8,028 nt of DNA from an uncultured Muribaculaceae bacterium (GTDB lineage: Bacteria; Bacteroidota; Bacteroidia; Bacteroidales; Muribaculaceae), in contig CAMWXQ010000038.1 in NCBI GenBank assembly GCA_947178235.1, forward strand, positions 1 through 8,028, written 5' to 3'. Shown here piece by piece: positions 1 to 7,780 of this stretch. A program made the position numbers and the translations under genes. Each line of letters starts with the position of its first letter. Position 1 is the stretch's first letter. The notes below the pieces were generated by a model. That model was not told where the DNA came from, ran no database searches, and was given only the letters and a program-made list of their open reading frames with translations.

Positions 1-174
1 AATCTGGTCCGAGGCCGCGCGTGTATTCTCTACGATTTTTCGGAATCCCTCGTATTCGAGGTGGGCCGAGTTCATGCGCACCACATTCACTCCCGCATCG
101 GCGAGGGTCTTGATAAATTCGACCTCACAACGCTTGTCGGAGACTGTGGCAACAATCTTTGTAAATTTCTGCAT
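1..174 (-). CDS. pyk: Pyruvate kinase, N-terminal 58 residues (gene runs off the left edge)
   Basis: The start is ATG at 174-172 and the frame stays open to base 1. The peptide opens MQKFTKIVATVSDKRCEVEF and contains AGVNVVRMNSAH at about residues 27-38. This matches the start of the pyruvate kinase TIM barrel (TKIVATISD, then AGMNVVRxNxSH), where the Arg of VVRMN belongs to the active site. Pyruvate kinase makes ATP and pyruvate from phosphoenolpyruvate and ADP in the cytoplasm. Only the first strand-helix units are present, so the K+/Mg2+ and catalytic Lys motifs cannot be checked. An AGGAAAG sequence lies 5-11 bases before the start, a reasonable ribosome site and unusual among the genes here. 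The gene follows the kinase gene after 95 bases that hold a palindrome and a possible promoter, so it is probably its own unit. The family call is firm although the gene is partial. Confidence 0.9.
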   Translation of the reverse strand, partial: MQKFTKIVATVSDKRCEVEFIKTLADAGVNVVRMNSAHLEYEGFRKIVENTRAASDQI

Positions 175-199
175 ACGTCTTTCCTAATTAAACAAAGCA

Positions 200-207
200 C
201 AAAATTA
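200..207 (-). promoter_or_regulatory. Possible Bacteroidetes -7 box for pyruvate kinase
   Basis: On the minus strand the sequence is TAATTTTG, which fits the Bacteroidetes primary sigma-factor -7 consensus TAnnTTTG. It lies 25 bases before the pyk ATG, which would give a leader of roughly 18-21 bases containing the AGGAAAG site. No TTG or TTTG is found about 20 bases further upstream, where the -33 element should be. The motif is AT-rich and could occur by chance, so this is a tentative call. Confidence 0.4.
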
Positions 208-209
208 CT

Positions 210-236
210 CAATCGCCCCGAGATACGGGGAGATTG
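210..236 (-). terminator. Palindrome after the histidine kinase gene, possible terminator
   Basis: An inverted repeat CAATC-g-CCCCG-agata-CGGGG-a-GATTG gives 10 paired bases with one internal mismatch and a 5-base loop. It lies 33 bases past the kinase stop codon. Read on the minus strand it is followed by AGTAATTTTG, which is only a weak U-tract. Read on the plus strand it is followed by AATTGTTAAAAGTT, also weak. It is the only strong hairpin between the kinase and pyk and sits immediately before the pyk -7 box. A transcription end for the two-component genes is likely but not proven. Confidence 0.5.
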
Positions 237-269
237 AATTGTTAAAAGTTGCGAAGAGTCGGGCGCAGG

Positions 270-1546
270 TCAGAAACGGATTGTGAAGCGGGTGAGGCCG
301 TCCGACGCGGTGCGGAGCGAGAAGCGTGCGCCGTGCGAGGTCAGGACCTCGCTCACGAGCAGCAGCCCGAGCCCATGCCCCGAGGGCTTTGTCGAGAAGA
401 ATGGGGTGAAGAGCATCCCCGCTGTCTCGGCGCTGATGCCGGGGCCGTCATCGGTGACCGTCACCGTGACACCGGGGCGGCTGAGTGTGAGTGTGACATT
501 CCCACCCTCTCCCGCGCTCTCGGCGGCGTTCTTGACGATATTGGTTATGGCCTGTTCGATGAGCACTGGGTCGATATAGACGGTCCACACGCTGTCGGCG
601 GGAATTTCGAGATGGAATCGTGCGCCGAAAGTCGCGCAGATGCTTTCGAGTACGGGAGCCCATGAGTGGAGCAGGAGGTCCATGCGGCACTCCGTCTTCA
701 CGGCCTCCGGAATCTTGACCGCCGAGGCGAATTTGGTGATGAAGGCGCTCATGTCCCTGCATCGGCGCTCGCAGGCCGTGAGTGCTTCGGTGAGGTCGGG
801 ATCAGAGACCTCCGAGGCAGCCGTCCCCAGGACCGAGGTGACCGCCCCGACCGAGTTGTTGACCTCGTGGGCAATCATCCTTATGACCTTCTCATAGGAC
901 TTCTTCTCGGCCTTGCGCACCTCGTCGGTGAGCTGTTCGACGATCAAGAACGGATGGCTGTACCCGCTCTCCATGAATGACAGGCGCGAGCATCGGTAGA
1001 CCATCGAGTCGTTCAACCGCACGACCCTAACCTCGTCATCGGCCAGCGAGCCGAGGATTTGGCCGAGTTCCGTGCCTGTGTCTCCCGGGGTGAGACCCGC
1101 GAGGGAGGCACCCGTGTCAGCGCCGAGAAATGTGGCGGCGGCCTTGTTTGCGTCAGTCATCCTCCCCTCGCGGTCGAGGATGATGATGGCGAGCGGCGAG
1201 ACCCCGACGAGCAGGTCGAGGAAATGATTCTGCTCGCGCAGACGCAGGCGCTCCTGTTTGAGCGCATCCATCATCGAATTGAACATATCGACGATGTGGT
1301 CGGCCTCACGTTGGCCGACACGTGCGAGGCGGCTCGAAAAATCCTGGGCACGCAGCAGGTCGATGCCGTTGGCGAGGGTTTTGAGCGGACGCAGGATGTT
1401 GAGGTAGAAGAGGATGATGAGAACCACGCATAGGAGAGCCACACCCCACATCACCTTGTACGGTGTACTGCCGTAGTCGAGCAGCATGAGTGCGACCACC
1501 GACCCCGAGAGCAGGAAGAGTGTGAGTGTGAATATCCAGCTTAGTC

Positions 1547-1550
<4 letters not shown>
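270..1550 (-). CDS. Sensor histidine kinase, NtrY-like, with HAMP and PAS domains
   Basis: A 426-residue membrane histidine kinase, partner of the response regulator just upstream. Membrane helices are at about 4-24 and 34-50, joined by only some 9 residues, so there is practically no external sensor domain. A HAMP linker follows (about 51-105), then a PAS-like domain (about 109-205; LAIIILDREGRMTDANKAA). The dimerisation/phosphotransfer helix has IAHEVNNS with phospho-acceptor His228. The ATP-binding domain shows the N box (N337IVKN), G1 (DDGPGI, 367-372), F box (FTPFFSTK, 381-388) and G2 (GHGLGL, 391-396). All key residues are present, so it should be active. Its ATG overlaps the regulator's stop as ATGA, which implies translational coupling. 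Because the periplasmic loop is so short, the signal is probably intramembrane, cytoplasmic through PAS, or passed from a partner such as the adjacent transporter. That last point is inference. The domain arrangement matches NtrY-type kinases but not a nitrogen role. Confidence 0.9.
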
Positions 1551-2887
<1,337 letters not shown>

Positions 2888-2896
2888 ATCGAGGTG

Positions 2897-2927
2897 CAAA
2901 GTTAGTAAGAATGAGGTTAAAATGCAA
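2897..2927 (-). promoter_or_regulatory. Bacteroidetes-type promoter of the response regulator/kinase operon
   Basis: On the minus strand a TTG (-33 type, bases 2927-2925) is followed by 20 bases and then TAACTTTG (2904-2897), a full match to the Bacteroidetes TAnnTTTG -7 box with the usual spacing. It lies between the TolC stop and the regulator start. Transcription should begin about 4-7 bases past the box, near 2893-2890, only about 3-6 bases before the ATG at 2887. The transcript would be nearly leaderless and without a ribosome-binding site. The exact start is inferred. Confidence 0.7.
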
Positions 2928-2935
2928 GTGTGAGG

Positions 2936-2952
2936 AGGGGTTCAGGACCCCT
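2936..2952 (-). terminator. Hairpin over the TolC stop codon, weak terminator or attenuator
   Basis: The minus strand reads AGGGGT-CCTGA-ACCCCT, a perfect 6-base-pair stem with a 5-base loop. The loop contains the TGA stop of the TolC gene. The bases that follow (CCTCACACTTGCATTTT) have only a late run of four T, so this is not a classic intrinsic terminator. It separates the exporter operon from the promoter of the two-component genes and may reduce or stop read-through, or protect the 3' end of the exporter mRNA. Confidence 0.35.
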
Positions 2953-4438
2953 TGATGATACGGTCGATGTCGGCGTCGATGCCGCGGCCTGTGGCAAAGT
3001 CCCAGAGGGTGAGCGAGCGGAGTTGATAGTAGTAGCGCCAGTAGAGGTAGAGCTGATTGATCATAGCCTGGCGGCTCTCGTCCTTCGAGAGCTGCGAGTC
3101 GTTGAGGTCGAGTGTCGATATGCGCCCCACCATGAAGGTCTCGACATTGGTGTTGTATCGGGCCTCGGCGATGGTGTCGGCGCGCTGCGAGATTGCAAGC
3201 TGACGGCGCTGGTTGTTGTATCGTTCGACGAGGATGAAGATGTCCTGGCTGAACTCCATCTGCTCCTTGCGCAGACGGCTCTCGACCACCATCCTGTTGC
3301 TCTCGGCCACCTTGACGTTGCCTCGGCGCTTGCCCCAGTCGAGCAGTGGAATCTTGAAACCGATCTCCACGACCTGGTTGTCTTTGAGGCGCGAGTATGC
3401 GTCCCCCGCATTGTCGGCGGTGCCCGTGTAGCCCACCTGGGCGAAGAGCGTGATCTGGCGCATCGCCCCCTTGGCCTTGGCGACCTCATAGTCTGCCTCG
3501 AGCTGACGGCGGCGGATGTTGCGCGAGAATGAGTTGTTGGCCAGAGCCTTGTCGAGCACATCGGCGTAGACCACATCCCCCGCGGGGACCTCGGCGGGCA
3601 CGACAGGGTCGAGCTCCTCGCCATCCTCGATGTCGAGGAACGCACTGAGCGCAAACTGGGCCGCGCGGTACGAGCTCTCGCGGTCCGTCAGCGACGACTC
3701 GGCGTTGAGCAGGTTCAGTTCGAGCTGCAACAGGTCGTTGCGGCTGATCTGCCCCATCTCGCGCTTGGCTACGGCGACCTCGTGCAGCTTGCGGGCGTTC
3801 GAGTAGTTCTGCCGTGCGATTCCGAGATTCTCCTTGGCCATGAGCAGGTCAAAGAAGTAGGCCACCGCGTTCATCGCCACCTTCTCTGTCGCGCTGACAA
3901 AGTTGGCCTTCGCCTCCTCGTAGCGGACAGGCTCGATGCGGCGGTTCCACTTCACATTGTTGACGGCGAATATCGGCTGGCTGAGGGTGAGTGCCACCGG
4001 CACCGACATGAAGCGGTTGAAGGCTCCGCGGTCGAGCTGACGGAGCCAGTCGATCGAGGTGTTGAGCGACAGGGTACCCCCCGTCGGCCAAATGCTCTGT
4101 TCGACCGAGATCTCGCCGCTCATCTGCATCACATTGTTGCGCACGAAGGTGTACGAGCCATCCTCATGCTGATACGGGCTATAACTCTTGCGGTACGAGG
4201 GGATGGTCGCGTTGAAATTGACTTCGGGCAGCAGGTCGGCGCGGTATGTGCGGTAGCTCCAATAGCTCTTGCGGAGCTCGTTGAGCGCCACGGCGGCGTC
4301 GACGCTCTGTGCCCTCGCGAGGATGACCGCCTCGTCGAGGGTAATGGAGCGGGCCACGGCCCTCCCCCCGGCCCCGAGGAGCAGGGCCAGGATGAGAGCG
4401 GCGGCGCGCATTGTTTTTAAGAAGCTTATATTGTCCAT
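2942..4438 (-). CDS. TolC-family outer-membrane efflux channel
   Basis: A 498-residue protein of the OEP/TolC family, which trimerises into an outer-membrane barrel with a long periplasmic helical tunnel for ABC, RND or MFS exporters. A signal peptide fills the first about 29 residues (hydrophobic AAALILALLLGAGG, cleavage likely after AVA), and SITLDEAVILARAQS is the usual start of the first OEP repeat. Helical stretches at about 170-265 (with GQISRNDLLQLELNLLNAE) and 370-470 flank the second repeat, which shows KIPLLDWGKRRGNVKVAE at 362-379, a typical OEP motif. No lipobox Cys is present. The gene begins 12 bases after the preceding permease stop, so it is probably co-transcribed and serves as exit duct for that transporter. 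An alternative start is Met10 (ATG 4411): bases 4412-4438 are AT-rich like a Bacteroidetes leader, and the peptide from there still begins with a signal sequence. The substrate is not evident. Confidence 0.92.
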   Translation of the reverse strand: MDNISFLKTMRAAALILALLLGAGGRAVARSITLDEAVILARAQSVDAAVALNELRKSYWSYRTYRADLLPEVNFNATIPSYRKSYSPYQHEDGSYTFVRNNVMQMSGEISVEQSIWPTGGTLSLNTSIDWLRQLDRGAFNRFMSVPVALTLSQPIFAVNNVKWNRRIEPVRYEEAKANFVSATEKVAMNAVAYFFDLLMAKENLGIARQNYSNARKLHEVAVAKREMGQISRNDLLQLELNLLNAESSLTDRESSYRAAQFALSAFLDIEDGEELDPVVPAEVPAGDVVYADVLDKALANNSFSRNIRRRQLEADYEVAKAKGAMRQITLFAQVGYTGTADNAGDAYSRLKDNQVVEIGFKIPLLDWGKRRGNVKVAESNRMVVESRLRKEQMEFSQDIFILVERYNNQRRQLAISQRADTIAEARYNTNVETFMVGRISTLDLNDSQLSKDESRQAMINQLYLYWRYYYQLRSLTLWDFATGRGIDADIDRIIKGS

Positions 4439-4450
4439 TTCCTGGGGTTG

Positions 4451-5704
4451 TCAGTCGGTTTTGAGAGCCTCGGCGGGCGAGATCTTCATGGCCCTGCGGG
4501 CGGGGATGAAGGAGCCCACGGCGATCATCAGGGCGAGCACGGCCCAAGTGATAGCCACCGTGCCCACGAATCTGGGAGCCTCGAAGAAGGCCTTATAGTA
4601 GCCATTGAACTCGTAGTGGGTCATGAGCCAGTCGGCCACTATGGCTAAGGGGGTGACGATGAGCAGAATCAGCTCGCCCTCGGCAATGATGCGGTTGAAG
4701 ATGTCGCGGCGCGTTGCCCCCACGCTCATGCGCAGGGCTATTTCGGATGTACGTTGCGACGTGCGGAACCAGAATGTGCCGAGCACACCGAGGAAGATGT
4801 TGATCAGAAGGAATACCACTACGAGGATCGTATTGATTATCTGCTGCACATGCTCGATCTGGAAATTGTGGCGGATCGATTCGAGCGACTGGACTGAGCG
4901 GATATAGTAGTTGCCGACACGCAGTGGGCCCAGGGCATCCTTCATGATATTCTCCTTGAAATCTTCCGTATCCATGTTCTCGCGCAGGCGGACGACGACC
5001 TCGTTGGCCCATCGCTTATTACTGCCTGTGAGTGGAATCATGATTGCCGACCATGTCCAACCCGAGGATTGATAATCCTGGTTGCGGATCGGCTGATAGG
5101 CTCTGACGAGCTTCAATGAGTCTTCGTTTCCGCAGGCGAATGTGCTTCCGTAGAGCGATTTCAGATCTATTTTGAGTTTAGATCGGTCCAGCAGGTTGGA
5201 GGCAGCGAGGAAATCAAACTCGGTCATGTTCTCGAACACGCGGGCGAGTTCTTCGGGGCTCTCGCCGTCGGCTCCGTGGATGCGGAATACACGGATGAAC
5301 CCGGGGGAGACCATTCGTTGCTGGACGGAGCCGGTACTGATGGAGTCGAGGTTCAGCATTATGCCGCTGTTGCTGCCGTTGTACGGTATGGCGTTGAGGC
5401 TATAACTGACACATTCGACCTCGGGACGCGCTTCGAGGCGCTCGATGAGTGTTTCGAAGTCAGCGACCTGTTCATGGCGGTCCTTATATTTCTTGAATTC
5501 AGGGGAGGTTTCGGCCAACTGGCTGACCGCCAGTTTGTAGCAGTGCGATATATCGTGGCCGCGCGGCTCGTTGTACGCCGCGTTCATGACCCAGAGCTTG
5601 TCGGCGAGGAACCACATGACCACGCTGACCAGCAGCAGCTCGATGGCGAGCCATAGGTTTGCGCGCCACTCGTTGAGCATCTGTCTTAGGAGTTTGCGTT
5701 TCAT
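4451..5704 (-). CDS. MacB-type ABC transporter permease (MacB core ectodomain plus FtsX domain), second of the pair
   Basis: A 417-residue inner-membrane permease without a fused ATPase. It has four predicted membrane helices at about 17-36, 290-312, 343-361 and 380-400. The long stretch 37-285 between the first two forms the MacB-like periplasmic core domain. Just after helix 2 comes RTSEIALRMSVGATRRDIF (318-336), the FtsX/MacB cytoplasmic coupling region that meets the ATPase. The tail FIPARRAMKISPAEALKTD is the family's C-terminal signature. MacB-type permeases use mechanotransmission: ATP-driven movement is passed to the periplasmic domains rather than to a pore through the membrane. The gene follows its paralogue after 30 bases and precedes the TolC gene by 12, which supports one export complex. 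No Shine-Dalgarno sequence is seen. Part of the ectodomain coding region is less GC-rich than the neighbouring genes (58 of 120 bases at 5101-5220). Export substrate versus envelope-stress role cannot be decided. Confidence 0.88.
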   Translation of the reverse strand: MKRKLLRQMLNEWRANLWLAIELLLVSVVMWFLADKLWVMNAAYNEPRGHDISHCYKLAVSQLAETSPEFKKYKDRHEQVADFETLIERLEARPEVECVSYSLNAIPYNGSNSGIMLNLDSISTGSVQQRMVSPGFIRVFRIHGADGESPEELARVFENMTEFDFLAASNLLDRSKLKIDLKSLYGSTFACGNEDSLKLVRAYQPIRNQDYQSSGWTWSAIMIPLTGSNKRWANEVVVRLRENMDTEDFKENIMKDALGPLRVGNYYIRSVQSLESIRHNFQIEHVQQIINTILVVVFLLINIFLGVLGTFWFRTSQRTSEIALRMSVGATRRDIFNRIIAEGELILLIVTPLAIVADWLMTHYEFNGYYKAFFEAPRFVGTVAITWAVLALMIAVGSFIPARRAMKISPAEALKTD

Positions 5705-5734
5705 TGTATATCCGGGGTATGTAGTTGTGTAGGT

Positions 5735-7018
5735 TTATTTCTTTCCTGCGATGGCGTTGACGACATTTGTGCGCGAGGCCTGCCATGCGGGGAGTGTGGC
5801 GGACAGGAGATTGAGCACCAGGCAGAAGATGAGTGCGAGGCCGAAGACGTGCCAGTTGAGCAGCATCCCTGCGGTGAGATGGGTGACCTCGCCCGTGACC
5901 GAGGCCTCGGCGAAGATCATCGATGTGCCGAAGAAGGCGAACATGACACTGAGCAGCAGCCCCAACAGGCCCGAGAAGAGGGTGATGATGAGATTCTCGA
6001 CAAAGAGGTCGGTGAGGATCTCGCCCCGTGTCGCTCCGAAGGCACGGCGCACCCCTATCTCCTCGCGGCGTCGCGAGAGGCGGCTGTGGGTCATGGAGCT
6101 GAGGTTGACAGCGGGCACCAGTAGCAGCACGGCCCAGATGATGTACTGGCTCTTGCGGACACTCGCCATGTCGGGGTCCACGTTGGCCCACATGGTGTTG
6201 ACGGCGGTCTCCTGGTCGTACGGCCTGTCGCGGGGGATGAATTCCCATCCGTCCTCCTTGGCCTCGTCCCCGAGCTTGGCCCACAGGCGGTCATACTCCT
6301 CGCGAACCTTCGGGATCTCCTCGCGGCTGTGCGGGAGGATGATGGCTTTGAGCGAGCCGAGATACTCGTTGAACTTGTTTTTGGCGGTGTTGGTCGTGGT
6401 GTAGGGGACCCATACGTCGGCGTATGCGTCATGGGCGAGGGTCGAGACATCGCGCACGACACCGATGACGCGATAGGGGTTGTGGTCGATTTCGATCCGC
6501 CGCCCCGTGACATCTGTCGAGCCGAAGAGCTTGCGGGCAACGGACTCGCTGATGACTGCCACCGGCTGTGCCGACTCGAATTCGGCCTCGCCGAAGGGTG
6601 TTCCGGAGATGAAGGTGAAGTCCATCACCTTCCAGAATCCGTGGTCGACGTCGAGGAGCTGCGCCCCGAAGGATTTGCCGTTGCTCATCGAGACGAGTGC
6701 CTCGGACGGAGCTATGCTGAGTGTGGTCACGGCCTCGGGGGTCTCCATGGCCATGAACACGGCCTTCGCAACCTTGGTATTGAACCCTGCATTGCTCGAT
6801 TGGTCGTTGCCCCAGTTGTTGTTCTTGATGGATGTGAATCGGTGTACGAGCCATCGGTCACGGCCGCTCTCGGGAGCGTACGGAGCGATCCTTATGTCCT
6901 CCATCATCACCGTCACCATTATGAGGAATATGGCGAGTGTGGTGCCTGCGATGGTCGTCCAGCTCGCCATGGGCTGGGAGCGGAGCGACGCGAGGGCTTG
7001 TTTGAAGTAGTTCTGCAT
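5735..7018 (-). CDS. MacB-type ABC transporter permease, first full-length paralogue
   Basis: A 427-residue inner-membrane permease of the MacB/FtsX group without its own ATPase domain. Helix 1 is at about 18-38. A periplasmic core domain spans about 40-288 and includes PVAVISESVARKLFG (152-166) and NPYRVIGVVRDV (180-191), both typical of MacB_PCD. Helices follow at about 290-308, 338-365 and 390-410. The coupling segment REEIGVRRAFGATRGEIL (318-335) is well preserved. The C-terminus ends SRTNVVNAIAGKK and lacks the usual PxEAL motif seen in the following paralogue and in the partial permease at the right edge. It starts 25 bases after the ATPase stop, so it is probably translated from the same mRNA and uses that ATPase. 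With a diverged paralogue next to it, a heterodimeric transporter as in LolCDE is possible, but two homodimers sharing one ATPase cannot be excluded. Confidence 0.88.
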   Translation of the reverse strand: MQNYFKQALASLRSQPMASWTTIAGTTLAIFLIMVTVMMEDIRIAPYAPESGRDRWLVHRFTSIKNNNWGNDQSSNAGFNTKVAKAVFMAMETPEAVTTLSIAPSEALVSMSNGKSFGAQLLDVDHGFWKVMDFTFISGTPFGEAEFESAQPVAVISESVARKLFGSTDVTGRRIEIDHNPYRVIGVVRDVSTLAHDAYADVWVPYTTTNTAKNKFNEYLGSLKAIILPHSREEIPKVREEYDRLWAKLGDEAKEDGWEFIPRDRPYDQETAVNTMWANVDPDMASVRKSQYIIWAVLLLVPAVNLSSMTHSRLSRRREEIGVRRAFGATRGEILTDLFVENLIITLFSGLLGLLLSVMFAFFGTSMIFAEASVTGEVTHLTAGMLLNWHVFGLALIFCLVLNLLSATLPAWQASRTNVVNAIAGKK

Positions 7019-7043
7019 CTGTGTGTAGTCTTGCTGTCGGTTT

Positions 7044-7709
7044 TTACTGGACCTGTCGGCCGTCGAAGAATCGGATGATGCGGTCGGTCTGGCGGGCCTG
7101 TTCCTCGTTGTGGGTCACCATCATGATGGTGCGTCCGTCCTCGCGGTTGAGGGTGTGGAGGAGATCCATGACCTCGGCACCCATCTTCGAGTCGAGGTTA
7201 CCCGTGGGTTCGTCGGCGAGGATGATCTCGGGGTTGCCGACGATGGCGCGGGCGATGGCTACGCGCTGGCACTGGCCGCCCGAGAGCTGCGAGGGGCGGT
7301 GGCGCATACGGTGCGAGAGGCCGACGCGGTCGAGGACCTCGCGGGCGAGGCGCTCGCGCTCCGAGCGGCTGCATGTGCGGTAGAGGAGGGGGAGCATGAC
7401 GTTGTCGATGACGTTGAGCGAGTCGATGAGGTGGAAGCTCTGGAACACGAAGCCGAGCTTCGAGTTGCGGAACGCGGCGAGCTTCGCGTCGGACATCCCT
7501 GTGACCTCCTTGCCGGCGATCGAGACGGTGCCCGATGTGGGGGTGTCGAGGAGGCCGACGATGTTGAGGAGTGTGGACTTGCCGCAGCCCGAGGGGCCCA
7601 TGACGCTGACAAATTCGCCTTTGTCGACATGGATGTTCACGTTTTCGAGTGCCTGGGTTTCGATTTCGTCAGTGCGGTAGATTTTGTTGATTTCTTTGAG
7701 GGTGATCAT
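7044..7709 (-). CDS. ABC transporter ATP-binding protein, LolD/MacB type
   Basis: A 221-residue stand-alone nucleotide-binding subunit of the usual length for LolD, FtsE and the MacB ATPase domain. It has Walker A GPSGCGKS (38-45), Q-loop Gln90 in FVFQSFHL, signature LSGGQ (142-146), Walker B IILADE (162-167, catalytic Glu167), D-loop NLDS and switch His200 in MMVTHNEE. All catalytic parts are intact. The stretch LADEPTGNLDS is characteristic of the LolD/MacB/FtsE subgroup. It hydrolyses ATP at the cytoplasmic face and drives the FtsX-type permeases encoded on both sides. Upstream, 71 bases separate it from a partial permease; downstream a full permease follows after 25 bases. There is no Shine-Dalgarno motif and the leader is A-rich. 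Being the only ATPase in the window beside three permeases, it probably serves at least two of them. The family call is firm; the exact partner set is inferred. Confidence 0.93.
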   Translation of the reverse strand: MITLKEINKIYRTDEIETQALENVNIHVDKGEFVSVMGPSGCGKSTLLNIVGLLDTPTSGTVSIAGKEVTGMSDAKLAAFRNSKLGFVFQSFHLIDSLNVIDNVMLPLLYRTCSRSERERLAREVLDRVGLSHRMRHRPSQLSGGQCQRVAIARAIVGNPEIILADEPTGNLDSKMGAEVMDLLHTLNREDGRTIMMVTHNEEQARQTDRIIRFFDGRQVQ

Positions 7710-7780
7710 ATCGTTTGTTGTATAATGTTTTTTTATTAAACTTTAACCTGACGCGCAAAGCGCGCTAAACCTTAAACCAA
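7710..7780 (-). promoter_or_regulatory. Gap before the ATPase gene: GC-rich hairpin between imperfect direct repeats
   Basis: This is the longest gap inside the exporter cluster. Plus-strand bases 7752-7764 read CGCGC-AAA-GCGCG, a 5-base-pair stem with a 3-base loop. It is flanked by similar direct repeats, TAAACTTTAACC on one side and TAAACCTTAAACC on the other. Minus-strand transcripts leaving the hairpin meet A-rich sequence (TAATAAAAAAAC), not a T-run, so a classic terminator is unlikely in that direction. I found no TAnnTTTG box and no properly spaced sigma-54 GG/GC pair. It may be an mRNA processing or stability element, a leader structure, or a regulator site. Confidence 0.3.

Noticed and set aside
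2888..2899. TTG start giving the regulator four extra residues (MHLD)
   Set aside because: The TTG is part of the TAACTTTG promoter box and should lie upstream of the transcription start; the ATG at 2887 gives a standard receiver-domain N-terminus.
2930..3532. Open frame of 200 codons on the plus strand opposite the TolC gene
   Set aside because: It is a shadow of the GC-rich codon pattern of the TolC gene. It is rich in Val, Glu, Ala and Leu with no domain motif, and the opposite strand carries clear family motifs.
3782..4420. Open frame of 212 codons on the plus strand opposite the TolC N-terminal half
   Set aside because: Antisense shadow of a well-supported gene; no recognisable motif, promoter or ribosome site.
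6329..7078. Open frame of 249 codons on the plus strand opposite the first full permease
   Set aside because: Runs through the permease coding strand in complement and shows no domain. Long antisense frames are expected at this GC content.
7110..7739. Open frame of 209 codons on the plus strand opposite the ATPase gene
   Set aside because: Acidic, low-complexity antisense translation of a gene with all ABC motifs on the minus strand.
7725..7765. Intrinsic terminator on the plus strand formed by the GC hairpin and the TTTTTTT run
   Set aside because: On the plus strand the T-run comes before the hairpin, and on the minus strand it is an A-run after it, so neither direction has a hairpin followed by U residues.
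7752..7780. Sigma-54 promoter in the gap before the ATPase gene
   Set aside because: GG and GC pairs occur on the minus strand, but the gaps are 11 or 13 bases instead of the required 10, and the rest of TGGCAC-N5-TTGC is not matched.
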